Source of the DNA: Brachybacterium epidermidis
Lineage (GTDB): Bacteria; Actinomycetota; Actinomycetes; Actinomycetales; Dermabacteraceae
Direction: 5' to 3'
Length of the DNA stretch: 54,097 bases
NCBI RefSeq assembly: GCF_015209585.1
Contig: NZ_JADEYR010000017.1
Location: 1 to 54,097, forward strand
The notes under the pieces: generated by a model
Database searches by the model: none
The model's input: only the letters and a program-made list of their open reading frames with translations
Told to the model about the DNA's origin: nothing
Program-made: the position numbers and the translations under genes
Part shown: positions 1 through 8,728 of the stretch, one piece after another
Numbering within the stretch: position 1 is the first letter of the stretch
How the letters are laid out: every line of letters begins with the position of its first letter

Positions 1-678
1 ATCCCCCTGCGGGTCTCCCCGGCCGCCCACCCCGCCACCCCTCACGCCCCGCCGCCCGCGCCGCCCCGCCGCCGCCCGCTCGCCCGCGCACCGCGCCCGG
101 CGCGCCCCCGCCGCCGCCCGCCCGGGCCCCCAGGCCCCCGCGCCCCCCCGCCCGCCCCGCCGGCCCCGCCCGCCGACGAGGACATCCCCGTGGTTGAGGA
201 CGAGGGCCGCGACAGCCTCCCCGAGGGAGAGCCGCGCACCTACGGCCAGGCAGCCCTGCGCCGTGCCATCGCCGAGGGGCGCGTGGTGCACTCGAAGCCG
301 GCGGAGTCCACCGCACAGTCGACCGGTGAGCCCGCTGCTGCATCGGTGGTCGCCTCGGTGACGGCGGCCCAGCCGGCGCCTGCTGCACCCGAGCTCGAAT
401 CCGAACCCGCGCCGCAGCGTCCTCGCTCCGGGGCCGACCTGGCGCGCGAGGCCGCGCACGCCTCCCGGCATGCAGGTCGGCGCTTCGGAGTGGTCAAGGG
501 GAAGCAGGCCGCACCGGGGGAGGCCGGTGGCGCGGACGAGCCGGACGATGATCCCACCGGCGGTGCCACCCGGGACGACGAGGATGCCGAGTACACTCGC
601 CGCTCCGGGCGCGAGGTCATCGAGTCCGTGCTGGGCGGGAAGGTGCTCGAGGTGATCGAGGAGCGCCCGGACTACTGA
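1..678 (+). CDS. dnaX: DNA polymerase III subunit gamma/tau, C-terminal part
   Basis: The frame is open from base 1, so the gene enters from the left and only its C-terminus is present. The first 60 or so residues are a Pro/Arg/Ala-rich low-complexity linker. A short acidic tail follows, with the segment GREVIESVLGGKVLEVIEE, which resembles the end of actinobacterial tau subunits. Location just upstream of recR, the classic dnaX-recR neighbourhood, supports the call. The clamp-loader ATPase domain lies outside the window. The gene overlaps the convergent gene by 7 bases. The Arg-rich start of the linker is unusual and could reflect an indel in the C-rich tract. The call rests mainly on context and tail similarity. 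Confidence 0.65.
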   Translation: MPLRVSPAAHPATPHAPPPAPPRRRPLARAPRPARPRRRPPGPPGPRAPPPAPPAPPADEDIPVVEDEGRDSLPEGEPRTYGQAALRRAIAEGRVVHSKPAESTAQSTGEPAAASVVASVTAAQPAPAAPELESEPAPQRPRSGADLAREAAHASRHAGRRFGVVKGKQAAPGEAGGADEPDDDPTGGATRDDEDAEYTRRSGREVIESVLGGKVLEVIEERPDY

Positions 679-1226
679 ACCGGGCCCGGTGCTACGCGCT
701 CGCCGCGCGGCTCGAGCAGGCTGAACAGGTCCGTGCGTAGCGCCGCCGGGTCGACGTCGGGGGAGGGCACGCTCACGTACATTTCCCAGAACGGGTATGT
801 CATCTGCTCCCCGTCCCGGCCGATGTCCTCGGTGAACGCGCCCCAGGTCTCCGCCAGGCCCCCGTAGGCACCCATGTGGGAGATCGCGGCGACGCGACCC
901 CCGGGCAGCACCGAGCCCACCACCTCGTAGTCGCTGGGCAGCGTGAGGGTCTCGGTGAGAGGGGAATCCACGGGGAAGCCCACCTCCAGATCCGCCGTGT
1001 CCACCGGCATCCGGTGGTGCAGCACCACGGCCGGCCCGATCGGGTGGATCCCCACCTCGGCCAGGGCATCGGCCAGGTGCGAGAACGTGCCGTCCATCAG
1101 GGAGGACATCTCGTACATCGGGAAGTCGTCCAGCTTCACCACCGCAGTGGGGATCTCCGGTGCCTCCACCACACGGCTGGCTGTGAACGGCTCGCTCGCA
1201 TCATAGGGGTGCGGCATCGACGTCAT
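672..1226 (-). CDS. GyrI-like effector-binding domain protein
   Basis: A 184-residue protein that looks like a stand-alone GyrI-like (AraC effector-binding) small-molecule-binding domain. Features include the early strand segment VVEAPEIPTAVV, a central region on presenting as parent or sibling of 'MGAYGGLAETWGAF', and the late segment FWEMYVSVPSPDVDP, all typical of SOUL/GyrI folds that bind hydrophobic or amphipathic ligands. There is no DNA-binding domain. The start is taken at 1226 because that ATG overlaps the stop of the upstream mannosidase gene as ATGA, implying translational coupling. An in-frame upstream start at 1298 lies inside that gene. The ligand is unknown. Confidence 0.75.
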   Translation of the reverse strand: MTSMPHPYDASEPFTASRVVEAPEIPTAVVKLDDFPMYEMSSLMDGTFSHLADALAEVGIHPIGPAVVLHHRMPVDTADLEVGFPVDSPLTETLTLPSDYEVVGSVLPGGRVAAISHMGAYGGLAETWGAFTEDIGRDGEQMTYPFWEMYVSVPSPDVDPAALRTDLFSLLEPRGERVAPGPVQ

Positions 1227-2545
1227 CGCTGGGTCCTGTGGATGCCCGCCAGGTCCAGCGCCAGCTCGCAGAACATCGAGTTCGACCAGGAGAACCACTC
1301 GCGGGTGAAGATCGTGGGATCGTCCACGTGGACGCCCTCGTGCATCATCCCGGTGCCGCCGTCGGTGCGCATCAGCTGCTCCAGGATGCGGCGCTTCTCG
1401 GCGTCGTCACCGCTGGTGAGACCCTCGATGTTCTTCGCGATCGGCCACACGTGGTCCTTCGGCGTGTGCGGGGAGCCCACGCCCTCCAGGTACAGGCCGG
1501 CGAAGTAGTACGGGTTGGCGCGGGAGAGCACCGCCGCGCGGGTGGCCCGGTACAGCGGATCGGCGGCATCGGAGCAGTCCAGGTACGGCAACGCCATCAG
1601 ACTGGGCACGTTGGCGTCGTCCAGGAACACGTGATTGCCGCGGCCGTCGACCTCGTAGGCCCAGATCCGCTCACCCTCCGGTCCGTCGATCTGGCCGTGC
1701 TCGTCCAGCGCCTGACGGATCTCGGCGGAGAGTCGACGCGCCTCGGCGGCATCGTCCGCCTCACCCGCCACGTGCTCCAGCAGGTCCCCGAGCCGTTCCA
1801 GGGCCAGCGCCAGGAAATGGTTGCCGGGGATGTTGTAGCCCAGCTCGCAGGTGTCGTCGCTGGGCCGGAAGCCCGCCCACACCAGGCCCGTCGGCTCCGT
1901 CAGGCCGCCCAGGCCGTCCCGCGCCAGGGTGTCCTGGGCAGGGACGCCGGGGCGGCGGAAGCGGTACGGGGAGCGCTCCTCGTGGTGCTGCTCGGTGCGC
2001 ACCGTCTCCAGGATCGCGCGGGCCGCGGGCAGGAACTCCTGATCGGCCCAGGAGGTGTCCCCGGTGGCCTTCCACACCCGCCAGGCCAGGTCCGGCCCGT
2101 AGGAGAGGGAGTCCAGCTCGAACTTGCGCTCCCAGGCCCAGGGGTTGTCCCGATCGGTCTCGTCGCCGTCCCAGGAGGAGCCGTCGGGGTGGCGGTTGAA
2201 GGCGTTGGCGTACGGGTCGATCACGATGTACTGCCAGTGGCGGCGCAGCAGGCCCGACAGCAGGGACACCAGCCCCGCTCGGTCCTCCGCGGAGCCCACC
2301 TCGCCCACCACCAGGCGCAGCAGCGGGGTGAGCTGGGCGGCGGAGTCCCGCAGCCACATCGCCGGGATGTCCCCGGTGATCACGAACGTGGTGCCGTCCG
2401 GTTCCACGCTCACCGTCGTCTCGGCCGTGTTGCGCAGGTAGGCGATGACGCGGCCGGCGATCTCCTGGCTGGAGCCGGCCTCCCCCAGGCCGTCCAGGAG
2501 TCTCTCGTGGACGGCGTCGAGCAGGGTGTCGGGCAGCTGGACCAT
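1223..2545 (-). CDS. Glycoside hydrolase family 125 (exo-alpha-1,6-mannosidase)
   Basis: A 440-residue cytoplasmic-looking protein with no signal peptide. It carries GH125 (formerly DUF1237) landmarks: ITGDIPAMWLRDSAAQ near residue 56, DPYANAFNRHP, WERKFELDSLSYGP, and GYNIPGNHF. The family removes terminal alpha-1,6-mannose, and its length fits (about 430). The ATG at 2545 follows a GGAG Shine-Dalgarno. It is coupled downstream to the GyrI-like protein by ATGA and follows the CDP-alcohol phosphatidyltransferase gene by 33 bases. In an actinobacterium the substrate could be imported mannosides or mannosylated glycans; a sugar importer lies 6 kb away, but a functional link is inference only. 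Confidence 0.9.
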   Translation of the reverse strand: MVQLPDTLLDAVHERLLDGLGEAGSSQEIAGRVIAYLRNTAETTVSVEPDGTTFVITGDIPAMWLRDSAAQLTPLLRLVVGEVGSAEDRAGLVSLLSGLLRRHWQYIVIDPYANAFNRHPDGSSWDGDETDRDNPWAWERKFELDSLSYGPDLAWRVWKATGDTSWADQEFLPAARAILETVRTEQHHEERSPYRFRRPGVPAQDTLARDGLGGLTEPTGLVWAGFRPSDDTCELGYNIPGNHFLALALERLGDLLEHVAGEADDAAEARRLSAEIRQALDEHGQIDGPEGERIWAYEVDGRGNHVFLDDANVPSLMALPYLDCSDAADPLYRATRAAVLSRANPYYFAGLYLEGVGSPHTPKDHVWPIAKNIEGLTSGDDAEKRRILEQLMRTDGGTGMMHEGVHVDDPTIFTREWFSWSNSMFCELALDLAGIHRTQR

Positions 2546-2578
2546 GACTCTCCTCGGAAGCGGATGTGAACGTCAAGG

Positions 2579-3469
2579 CTAGCGGGGGCGGCCCTGCCCG
2601 GGGGAGGCGTTCGCGCCGAATCCGCGCAGCAGATCCGCGCCGTCCCGGGCGAAGGAGGCCGACAGCGCTATCGCGGCCCCGCCCGTCAGCGCGCGGACGG
2701 CACGCTGCGGGACCATGGGCCACGTGGTCGCCACCAGCGCCACCATCGACCCGCCGGCGATCACCCGGCGCGACAGGCGCGGCTCCAGCTCGCCCCGCAG
2801 GGCCGGGACCAGCTGCCGCGCCGCCCCGAACACGTAGCGCAGTGCGCCGGGCACCACCACCCAGCGGGTGCGGTGCAGCATCGCGGCCGACAGCACCGCG
2901 ATAGCCGCGGCGTCGGCCTCCAGGTCGAAGCGCCAGCCGCGCGAGGTGGTGCAGCCGGTGCGGCGCGCCACTTGCCCGTCGATCGCGTCCAGGCCGATGG
3001 CGAGGGTGAACAATGCTGCCTGCGGGATGGTGCGGAGGCGGGCCTTGCTCCCATCGGCACCGCTTTCGAGGTCTGCGTCCGCGAGCAGGCGGCTCGCGAG
3101 CAGGCGGCCCGCTAGCGCCGCGATCAGCGAGGCGCGCACCCGGGTCACGTGATCGGCGCGCGTGAGCGGCTCCGGTCCCAGCAGCACCTCGGTGAGGATC
3201 CCGCCTGCCAGTGCCGTCCCGGCAGAGATCGCGCCCCGGAGCGGACCGAGACCGTCGGCTGCGCACAGGGCGCCGGCGACCAGAGGGGCGGAGCCCAGGT
3301 GCAGGGCACGGGCCCAGCGGTCCCGGGAGCGGTCAGCCGCATCCCCGGAAGTGCCAGCCGCGCCACGGGAGCGGGTCGTGTCACGGATGCGGGAGGCGCG
3401 GCGGTGGAGCATTCGCCAAGTCTGCCAGGGCTCGCGATGCACCAGGCGTTCGGGTGTCAGCCAGGGCAA
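2579..3469 (-). CDS. CDP-alcohol phosphatidyltransferase family membrane protein
   Basis: Contains an exact match to the family signature D-x2-D-G-x2-A-R-x8-G-x3-D-x3-D: the segment starts [10 protein letters not shown] and ends GWRFDLEAD, at roughly residues 149-180. The family transfers a phospho-alcohol between CDP-activated lipid or headgroup and an alcohol at the membrane. Several hydrophobic segments flank the motif. The substrate cannot be assigned. The start is uncertain: a TTG at 3469 gives 296 residues, a GTG lies at 3442 and an ATG at 3412, none with a good Shine-Dalgarno. The divergent recR promoter lies immediately beyond. It probably heads the operon with the GH125 gene. Confidence 0.8.
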   Translation of the reverse strand: MPWLTPERLVHREPWQTWRMLHRRASRIRDTTRSRGAAGTSGDAADRSRDRWARALHLGSAPLVAGALCAADGLGPLRGAISAGTALAGGILTEVLLGPEPLTRADHVTRVRASLIAALAGRLLASRLLADADLESGADGSKARLRTIPQAALFTLAIGLDAIDGQVARRTGCTTSRGWRFDLEADAAAIAVLSAAMLHRTRWVVVPGALRYVFGAARQLVPALRGELEPRLSRRVIAGGSMVALVATTWPMVPQRAVRALTGGAAIALSASFARDGADLLRGFGANASPGQGRPR

Positions 3470-3470
3470 C

Positions 3471-3476
3471 TACAGT
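3471..3476 (+). promoter_or_regulatory. Putative -10 box of a leaderless recR transcript
   Basis: TACAGT matches TANNNT and ends 7 bases before the recR GTG at 3484. There is no convincing Shine-Dalgarno between them. This spacing would start the mRNA at or next to the start codon, a common leaderless arrangement in actinobacteria. No clear -35 box is seen. Confidence 0.4.
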
Positions 3477-3483
3477 TGGACGG

Positions 3484-4077
3484 GTGTACGAAGGCATCGT
3501 CCAGGACCTCATCGACGAGCTCGGCAAGCTGCCGGGCATCGGCCCCAAGTCGGCCCAGCGCATCGCGTTCCACTTGCTGGACGCCGATGACGCCGCCGTG
3601 CGGCGCCTGGCCGAGGTGCTGGTGAAGGTCAAGGACACGGTGCGGTTCTGCGAGGTGTGCGGGAACGTCTCGGCCGAGGACCGCTGCCGGATCTGCACCG
3701 ATCCCCGCCGCAGCGACGAGGTGATCTGCGTGGTCGAGGAGTCCAAGGACATCGTGGCCATCGAGCGGATCCGCGAGTTCAAGGGCCGCTATCACGTGCT
3801 CGGGGGTGCGATCGACCCGATCGGCGGCGTGGGCCCGGGCAATCTGCGCATCACCGAGCTGATGAAGCGCCTGGGCACCGGGGAGACCACCGAGGTGATC
3901 CTGGCGCTGGACCCGAACATCGAGGGGGAGGCCACCGCCGCCTATCTCTCCCGACTGCTGGGGCCGCTGGAGATCACGGTCACCCGCCTGGCCTCCGGCC
4001 TGCCCGTGGGCGGGGACCTCGACTACGCCGACGAGATGACGCTGGGCCGTGCCTTCCTGGGCAGGCGCAGCGTGTGA
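3484..4077 (+). CDS. recR: Recombination mediator protein RecR
   Basis: A 197-residue RecR of standard length. Visible in order: the N-terminal helix-hairpin-helix segment [20 protein letters not shown], the four-cysteine zinc finger (CEVC then CRIC), and the Toprim domain starting [14 protein letters not shown] with [10 protein letters not shown] further on. RecR works with RecF/RecO to load RecA at single-strand gaps. The start is the GTG at 3484, giving the family N-terminus (M)[13 protein letters not shown]; upstream in-frame starts run into the divergent gene. dnaX and recR are normally adjacent, but here a three-gene minus-strand block sits between them. Confidence 0.97.
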   Translation: MYEGIVQDLIDELGKLPGIGPKSAQRIAFHLLDADDAAVRRLAEVLVKVKDTVRFCEVCGNVSAEDRCRICTDPRRSDEVICVVEESKDIVAIERIREFKGRYHVLGGAIDPIGGVGPGNLRITELMKRLGTGETTEVILALDPNIEGEATAAYLSRLLGPLEITVTRLASGLPVGGDLDYADEMTLGRAFLGRRSV

Positions 4078-4147
4078 AGCCCGCGCGTCGGCCCCACCGG
4101 CCGCCCCATCCATCCGCCACCGCCCGACGCGGGAGAAGGGAGCAGCG

Positions 4148-5851
4148 ATGACCTCGCCGTTCGATCGCGCCCTGCCGCCGCTGACGGACCTGCCGCCACC
4201 CGTGCGCCTGCCTGAGGATCCCCCCTCCCTGGTGCCGCCCGGGGAGATCCTGGTCGACTCGCGCGCCGCCATCACCCGCCGCCTGCTGCGCATCGCGTGG
4301 ATGCCCGCCCTGGTGCTGATCGGCCTGTGGTACGTGCTGCTGTTCCTCTACGTCACCGGGGCTTCGCCCACGTACTGGCTGCTCAGCCTGCTGGTGGGCC
4401 TGTTCGAGCCGGTGTACCTGCGGGTCGCGCTGGGATCGCTGGGCTTCACCTCCGCCGGGCTGTGGACGGCCGCCCTGTTCCTGCCCGCCGGTGCCACCGC
4501 ACTGAGCGTGGCCCTGCTGCCACTGGCGTCCCGGGCGATCTCCGGGATCAACCCGCAGCACCATCTCAGTGAGGCCGGCTTCCAGCGGCAGGTCGCAACC
4601 CGCATCACCGCGGTGCTGATGGCCCCGCCCCTGGTGGGCACCGCCATCCTGCTGCTGCTGGTCAGCCAGCCCTTCGGGCGGGTGCCGCTGCTGCACTGGC
4701 CCAGCCTGAGCGCGGGACCGCTCACCGCGGCCTGCGCCGGCCTGCTGGCGATCATGCTGGCGTGGGTGTGGATCCGCGCCTGGGTGAGCGCGCCGCGCGT
4801 GCTCGGCGTGACCCCCGCCAGTGCACTGGAGACCACCGCCCGCCTGGACCGTGACCACGACCAGCGTCGCACCGCCGCGAAGAAGGTGCTGGCTCAGGAC
4901 CGCCGGCACCTGCCGCCCAACCTGGGCACGCCCGAGGCCGGCGGCGCCCTCACCCCGCGGGGCATGGGATACGCGCTGCTGCACTCCGGTGAGGCCTGGC
5001 TGCGGTGGGTGGCACCGGCGCTGCTGTGCCTGGGCGTGATGGTGTTCGGCATCGCCGATGTCGTCACCGTGTTCACCGGCATGGGGCAGGACCTGGAGGC
5101 CGTGCAGTCCGCCCCGCTGAGCCTGCCGGTGATCATGGGGGCGTTCCTGGTGCTGGCCGTGGCGGGGGTGGCTACTGCGACCGCACCGGCGTTGGCCGCG
5201 GCCCTGTCGGCATCCCAGAGAGAGCAAGTCACCGACCAGCGCTCCTACCCGTCGTGGGCGCACCGCGCACGGGTGAACCCCTGGGAGGCCAGGGTGGTGG
5301 GCCTTACCGGATGGATCACCGCCGGGGCCGCGCTGCTGGCGATCGTACTGGTGGCGCTGCTGCTCGAGCTGCTCGGGGCCGCCACGGGCCTGGCCTGGAC
5401 CTGGATCATGCTGGGCGCGCTGGTGGGGGTGCCGCTGCTGGGTGCGGGCACGGTCGCCGCGATGCGCAACGGGCTGCGGGACGTGTTCTACGGGCCCGCC
5501 CACCGGTACATGCGCCGGGAGACCGAGCATGCTCTGGTGGCGCCGGACATCGGCACCCGCGCCGATCGGGCCCGCGATCCCGCCGTGCGCGCCCACCTGC
5601 GCCAGCGCCTGCAGGCCGACGGCAAGGACCACTCCCTGGAGCTGTTCGACCTGGATGCGGCCGGGGAGCGGCTGTGGATCGACGAGTCCCTGCCCGGGGC
5701 CCGCACCACCGAGGCGCGCGCGGCCGACGTCGCCGCCGGACAGCTGCCGGACTTCGGCGGGGAGGGCTCGACCTTCCAGGCCCCACCCCAGGACGGCCAG
5801 TCGCGCGGGCACGAGATCCCCGACAGCATCACAGGCCTGCGGGAGCGCTGA
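4148..5851 (+). CDS. Large multi-pass membrane protein, function unknown
   Basis: A 567-residue protein. The ATG at 4148 is chosen because a GGGAGAAGGGAG Shine-Dalgarno precedes it. Around ten hydrophobic segments are visible: an early pair near residues 50-110, a group near 140-215, a pair near 300-355, and another near 390-450. A hydrophilic C-terminal tail of about 110 residues contains charged, probably cytosolic, sequence. I do not recognise a catalytic motif. It starts 70 bases after recR and may be co-transcribed. The alternation of hydrophobic blocks with a basic loop (residues 236-270) resembles actinobacterial permease-like proteins of unknown role. Confidence 0.75.
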   Translation: MTSPFDRALPPLTDLPPPVRLPEDPPSLVPPGEILVDSRAAITRRLLRIAWMPALVLIGLWYVLLFLYVTGASPTYWLLSLLVGLFEPVYLRVALGSLGFTSAGLWTAALFLPAGATALSVALLPLASRAISGINPQHHLSEAGFQRQVATRITAVLMAPPLVGTAILLLLVSQPFGRVPLLHWPSLSAGPLTAACAGLLAIMLAWVWIRAWVSAPRVLGVTPASALETTARLDRDHDQRRTAAKKVLAQDRRHLPPNLGTPEAGGALTPRGMGYALLHSGEAWLRWVAPALLCLGVMVFGIADVVTVFTGMGQDLEAVQSAPLSLPVIMGAFLVLAVAGVATATAPALAAALSASQREQVTDQRSYPSWAHRARVNPWEARVVGLTGWITAGAALLAIVLVALLLELLGAATGLAWTWIMLGALVGVPLLGAGTVAAMRNGLRDVFYGPAHRYMRRETEHALVAPDIGTRADRARDPAVRAHLRQRLQADGKDHSLELFDLDAAGERLWIDESLPGARTTEARAADVAAGQLPDFGGEGSTFQAPPQDGQSRGHEIPDSITGLRER

Positions 5852-5894
5852 GGCGACGGGGTCGCTGGGGACCGGTCGGCCCCCAGGGTCGGGC

Positions 5895-5973
5895 CGCGGG
5901 CCAGCCGTGCGAGGGACGGCCCGCCGGGTCGGCACGCGGGCCAGCCGTGCGAGGGACGGCCCGCCGGGTCGGC
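5895..5973. repeat. Two tandem copies of a 40-bp intergenic repeat
   Basis: The unit beginning CGCGGGCCAGCCGTGCGAGG at 5895 recurs exactly 40 bases later at 5935. It occupies the gap between two convergent genes. No terminator-like hairpin with a T tract is obvious. Confidence 0.8.
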
Positions 5974-5992
5974 GCCGTTCGTCGGCCCGGAC

Positions 5993-7039
5993 TCAGGCGA
6001 TCCGGATCCCCTTGCCGAGCATCCTGATCGGCACCGCGAGGCGCCACGTGGCCAGGGCCAGGGACGCACCGCCCGCCAGGAACCAGCAGCCCAGCCCCAG
6101 GGGCCAGATCGGCCGGTTGGCGGGACTGCCCAGCTCCGACGGGTACCCCTCGGCGTCCAGTGAGCAGTGGTTGAAGTTGCTGGGATGCAGGGGCTGGGTG
6201 GCATGCCGCAGGCCCAGCTGCATCAGCTGCAGCAGGTCCCACGGCTCCTCGTCGGCCGACATGGTCGACCGCGGCATGGGCGGGGCCACGTCGGCCAGCA
6301 GCAGCACGGGGTTGGGCCAGATCAGCGGCTGGGAGATGTCCAGGCGCACCACGGTGCGCTCGTCGAGCTCGCGCACGCAGCGCGCCTGGCTCCAGGAGTC
6401 GTCCGTGCCGTCGCTGAAGTCGTAGTCGTCGTAGTAGGCGGTGACCTCGCGCTCCTCCTGAAGGAACGCCGCTGAGGAGCCCCACATGATCGGCCCCACC
6501 ACGGTCACCCCGAACACCGCCACGTAGGCCAGCACCACCGAGCCGAGCTGCCGGGCGGTGATGGCCGAGAGCCCCAGGCCCACCGCGGTCACGCACAGGG
6601 CCAGCGCGGCGATCACCAGCAGCACCCGCAGCAGGTACAGCGGGCCCACTCCGCCCAGCAGGGCCGTGGGCAGCACCGACGGCAGCGCCAGCAGCAAGAA
6701 AGCCAGGCCCGTCAGCCACCCGGCCAGCAGCTTGCCCAGCACGATCTCCAGAGGAGAGACCAGGCTGGACTGCAGCGTGGCCAGGGTGCCGGCGCTGCGG
6801 TCACCGTTGATGGACCCGGCAGACATCGCCGGCAGCACCAGCAGCATCGCGAACAGCACCAGCAGCATCTGCAGGCTGAACACCACTCGGGAGGTCTCGC
6901 GGAAGGCGACGTACCCGGTGAACATGGCCGTCGGCGCCAGGATCACCAGTCCGAGCAGCAGCAGCGCCACCGTCCACAGGCCCAGCGCCACGTACCAGCG
7001 GCGCGAGCGGATGCGCTGGCGCAGCTCGAGGGAGGTCAC
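5993..7039 (-). CDS. ABC-2 type transporter permease (5' end frameshifted)
   Basis: A polytopic permease with an N-terminal LELRQRIRSRRWYVALGLW segment, a first membrane span, an extracytoplasmic-looking loop, then the conserved SAGSINGDRSAGTLATLQSS coupling region, and several more spans. It belongs to the ABC-2 exporters and partners the ATPase encoded just upstream. The continuous frame starts with a GTG at 7039, but coding sequence clearly extends further upstream (reading PFANGALALRLRGLGL in the same frame). The natural start is probably the ATG at 7265, which overlaps the ATPase stop as TGATG. Between them a minisatellite with two 17-base units among 18-base units puts the two parts out of frame. 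Confidence 0.8.
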   Translation of the reverse strand: MTSLELRQRIRSRRWYVALGLWTVALLLLGLVILAPTAMFTGYVAFRETSRVVFSLQMLLVLFAMLLVLPAMSAGSINGDRSAGTLATLQSSLVSPLEIVLGKLLAGWLTGLAFLLLALPSVLPTALLGGVGPLYLLRVLLVIAALALCVTAVGLGLSAITARQLGSVVLAYVAVFGVTVVGPIMWGSSAAFLQEEREVTAYYDDYDFSDGTDDSWSQARCVRELDERTVVRLDISQPLIWPNPVLLLADVAPPMPRSTMSADEEPWDLLQLMQLGLRHATQPLHPSNFNHCSLDAEGYPSELGSPANRPIWPLGLGCWFLAGGASLALATWRLAVPIRMLGKGIRIA

Positions 7040-7094
7040 CAGGCCCAGTCCGCGCAGGCGCAGTGCGAGCGCGCCGTTGGCGAAGGGCGCGCTC

Positions 7095-7218
7095 GCGGGG
7101 CCGGTCGAGGGCGCGGGCCGGTCGAGGGTGCGGGGCCGGTCGAGGGCGCGGGGCCGGCAGAGGGCGCGGGCCGGTCGAGGGCGCGGGGCCTGTCGAGGGC
7201 GTGGGGCCGGCAGAGGGT
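7095..7218. repeat. 18-bp GC-rich minisatellite with two 17-bp units
   Basis: Seven successive units of consensus GCGGGGCCGGTCGAGGGC have lengths 18, 17, 18, 18, 17, 18 and 18. The short units (7113-7129 and 7166-7182) lack one G of a GGGG run. On the minus strand the array encodes Gly-Pro-Ala-Pro-Ser-Thr-type repeats at the start of the ABC permease. Restoring both missing bases puts the ATG at 7265 in frame with the permease. Confidence 0.85.
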
Positions 7219-7264
7219 GCAGGGGCCTGCGGGCTCGGGCCCTGCGGCGGAGGGGGAGTGCTCA

Positions 7265-8485
7265 TCACAGGGCTCCTTGTCGCTGAGCTGCGGCGGAGGA
7301 GAGGTACGCCGCTTCGAGCCTGCCGGTCGCCGGCCCGAAGGAGACGATGCGGGCGCCCTGGGCGGTCAGGTCCGCCAGCAGTCGGGCTGCGGTCGCCTCG
7401 TCGGGCAGCCGGAAGGTGGCCTCCGCATGCCCGCTGGCCGTGCTGTCCGGTGGGGCGACGCCGCTGTGCTGCACCCCCACGGCCTCGAGAGCCCGCATCA
7501 GGGCGTCGTGGTCCAACGACCCCACCTTCCAGGTGCGGGGCCGGGCGGCGAGGGCGCGGATGCTGCTGGCGTCCACCACGCGGCCGGCGTCCATGAACAC
7601 GACGTGGTCGGCCATCTCCTCCAGCTCGGAGAGGATGTGGCTGGAGACCAGCACGGTGGTGCCGTCGGAGGCGGTCTGCCGCACCACTCGCAGCAGGCGT
7701 CGGCGCGAGGCCGGATCCAGGCCCGAGGCGGGCTCGTCCAGGATCAGCACCTGCGGGGAGTGCACCATGGCGCGAGCCAGGCCCAGGCGCTGCTTCTGCC
7801 CGCGGGAGAGCACGTGCGCCGGCTGCTGCGCGAGGGTCTGCAGGTCCATGAGGTCCAGCAGCTCCATCGCCCGGGTGGAGACCTGCCGTGAGGGCAGGAA
7901 GTAGGCCCGACCCATCACCTCCAGCACCTCGGCCACGCGCAGGGAGTCCCACGCCCCGAACTGGTCGGGCATCCAGCCCACGGCGCGGCGCACCGCGGGG
8001 GAGTCCTTCGTGGGGTCGATGCCTCCGATCAGCACCCGACCGGAGTCGGGTGCCAGCAGGGAGGCCAGCATCAGCATCAGCGTGGACTTCCCGCATCCGT
8101 TGGGGCCGACGAGCGCTGTGACCGCGCCGCGCGGTGCCTCGAAGCTGAGGTCCAGCACCGCCTGCACACTGCCGAAGGCCCGGCTCACGTGCTCGGCGCG
8201 GATGCCGGGCCCGTCGGTCGCGTGGGGTGAGGCGGCGACGGCGTGGGGTGAGGCGGCGACGGCGTGGTCGCGAGGCCGAGGTGGGGGCGCCCCCCAGGCC
8301 GGTTCGCCCGGGCCGTGCTCCGGGCCGCCTTCCGGTGCCGCCCCGCTGGCGCCGCCGTACCCGTCCGTGTCGCCGTAGTCGTAGCTGGGGTGGACCGTGT
8401 GGCCGGGCTCGCGGCCTTCCTGGTGCCCGTCAGCGGCCTGTCCCTCGCGTCCCGTGCCCCCGGGCGGCGGTGTGGTCTGCATCAT
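7265..8485 (-). CDS. ABC transporter ATP-binding protein
   Basis: A 406-residue ATPase. The first 90 residues are a Gly/Pro/Ala-rich hydrophilic extension containing two copies of HAVAASP, followed by a standard nucleotide-binding domain. Motifs: Walker A GPNGCGKST, signature LSRGQKQRL, Walker B VLILDEPASGLDP and the switch histidine in SSHILSE. It resembles drug/lipid exporter ATPases of the ABC-2 class. Its stop overlaps the probable start of the permease gene (TGATG at 7263-7267), so the two form an exporter operon. The substrate is unknown. The extension is unusual for this family and is built of low-complexity repeats. Confidence 0.92.
   Translation of the reverse strand: MMQTTPPPGGTGREGQAADGHQEGREPGHTVHPSYDYGDTDGYGGASGAAPEGGPEHGPGEPAWGAPPPRPRDHAVAASPHAVAASPHATDGPGIRAEHVSRAFGSVQAVLDLSFEAPRGAVTALVGPNGCGKSTLMLMLASLLAPDSGRVLIGGIDPTKDSPAVRRAVGWMPDQFGAWDSLRVAEVLEVMGRAYFLPSRQVSTRAMELLDLMDLQTLAQQPAHVLSRGQKQRLGLARAMVHSPQVLILDEPASGLDPASRRRLLRVVRQTASDGTTVLVSSHILSELEEMADHVVFMDAGRVVDASSIRALAARPRTWKVGSLDHDALMRALEAVGVQHSGVAPPDSTASGHAEATFRLPDEATAARLLADLTAQGARIVSFGPATGRLEAAYLSSAAAQRQGAL
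8222..8263. repeat. Two tandem 21-bp repeats in the ABC ATPase N-terminus
   Basis: GTGGGGTGAGGCGGCGACGG plus one base occurs twice back to back. On the minus strand it encodes the duplicated heptapeptide in the N-terminal extension of the ATPase. Confidence 0.8.
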
Positions 8486-8589
8486 GCGCTGAGCCTGCCA
8501 TGCCCCGGGACGTGACGGGGGCGGGACTCGGGCACATTACGGGAACGATTCGTGCAGGGTCAGTGGAGGGGCCACCGGAGGCACTGAGA

Positions 8590-8636
8590 GCGGGACGCAC
8601 CTCAGAACCACTGTGTGGTTCTCAGATGCGCCCCGC
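8590..8636 (-). terminator. Putative terminator of the sugar ABC importer operon
   Basis: A long imperfect hairpin with a perfect 8-bp core (AGAACCAC at 8604-8611, loop TGT, GTGGTTCT at 8615-8622) is extended by GC-rich outer arms to 8590 and 8636. It lies 93 bases downstream of the solute-binding protein stop and before the next minus-strand gene. No long U tract follows, as is common in this group. Confidence 0.55.
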
Positions 8637-8728
8637 TTTCAGGGCCCCGACACCGACAACGGGCGTCCAGTGCCCGGCGCGCAGCACGTCGGCTCCGCAG
8701 CGCCCAGCTCACCGGGAGGCTGCTCGCC

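Noticed and set aside
1238..2569. Long plus-strand open frame opposite the GH125 gene
   Set aside because: Its product is Arg/Val/Gly-rich with no recognisable motif and is the antisense of a clear GH125 gene; high GC makes such open frames common.
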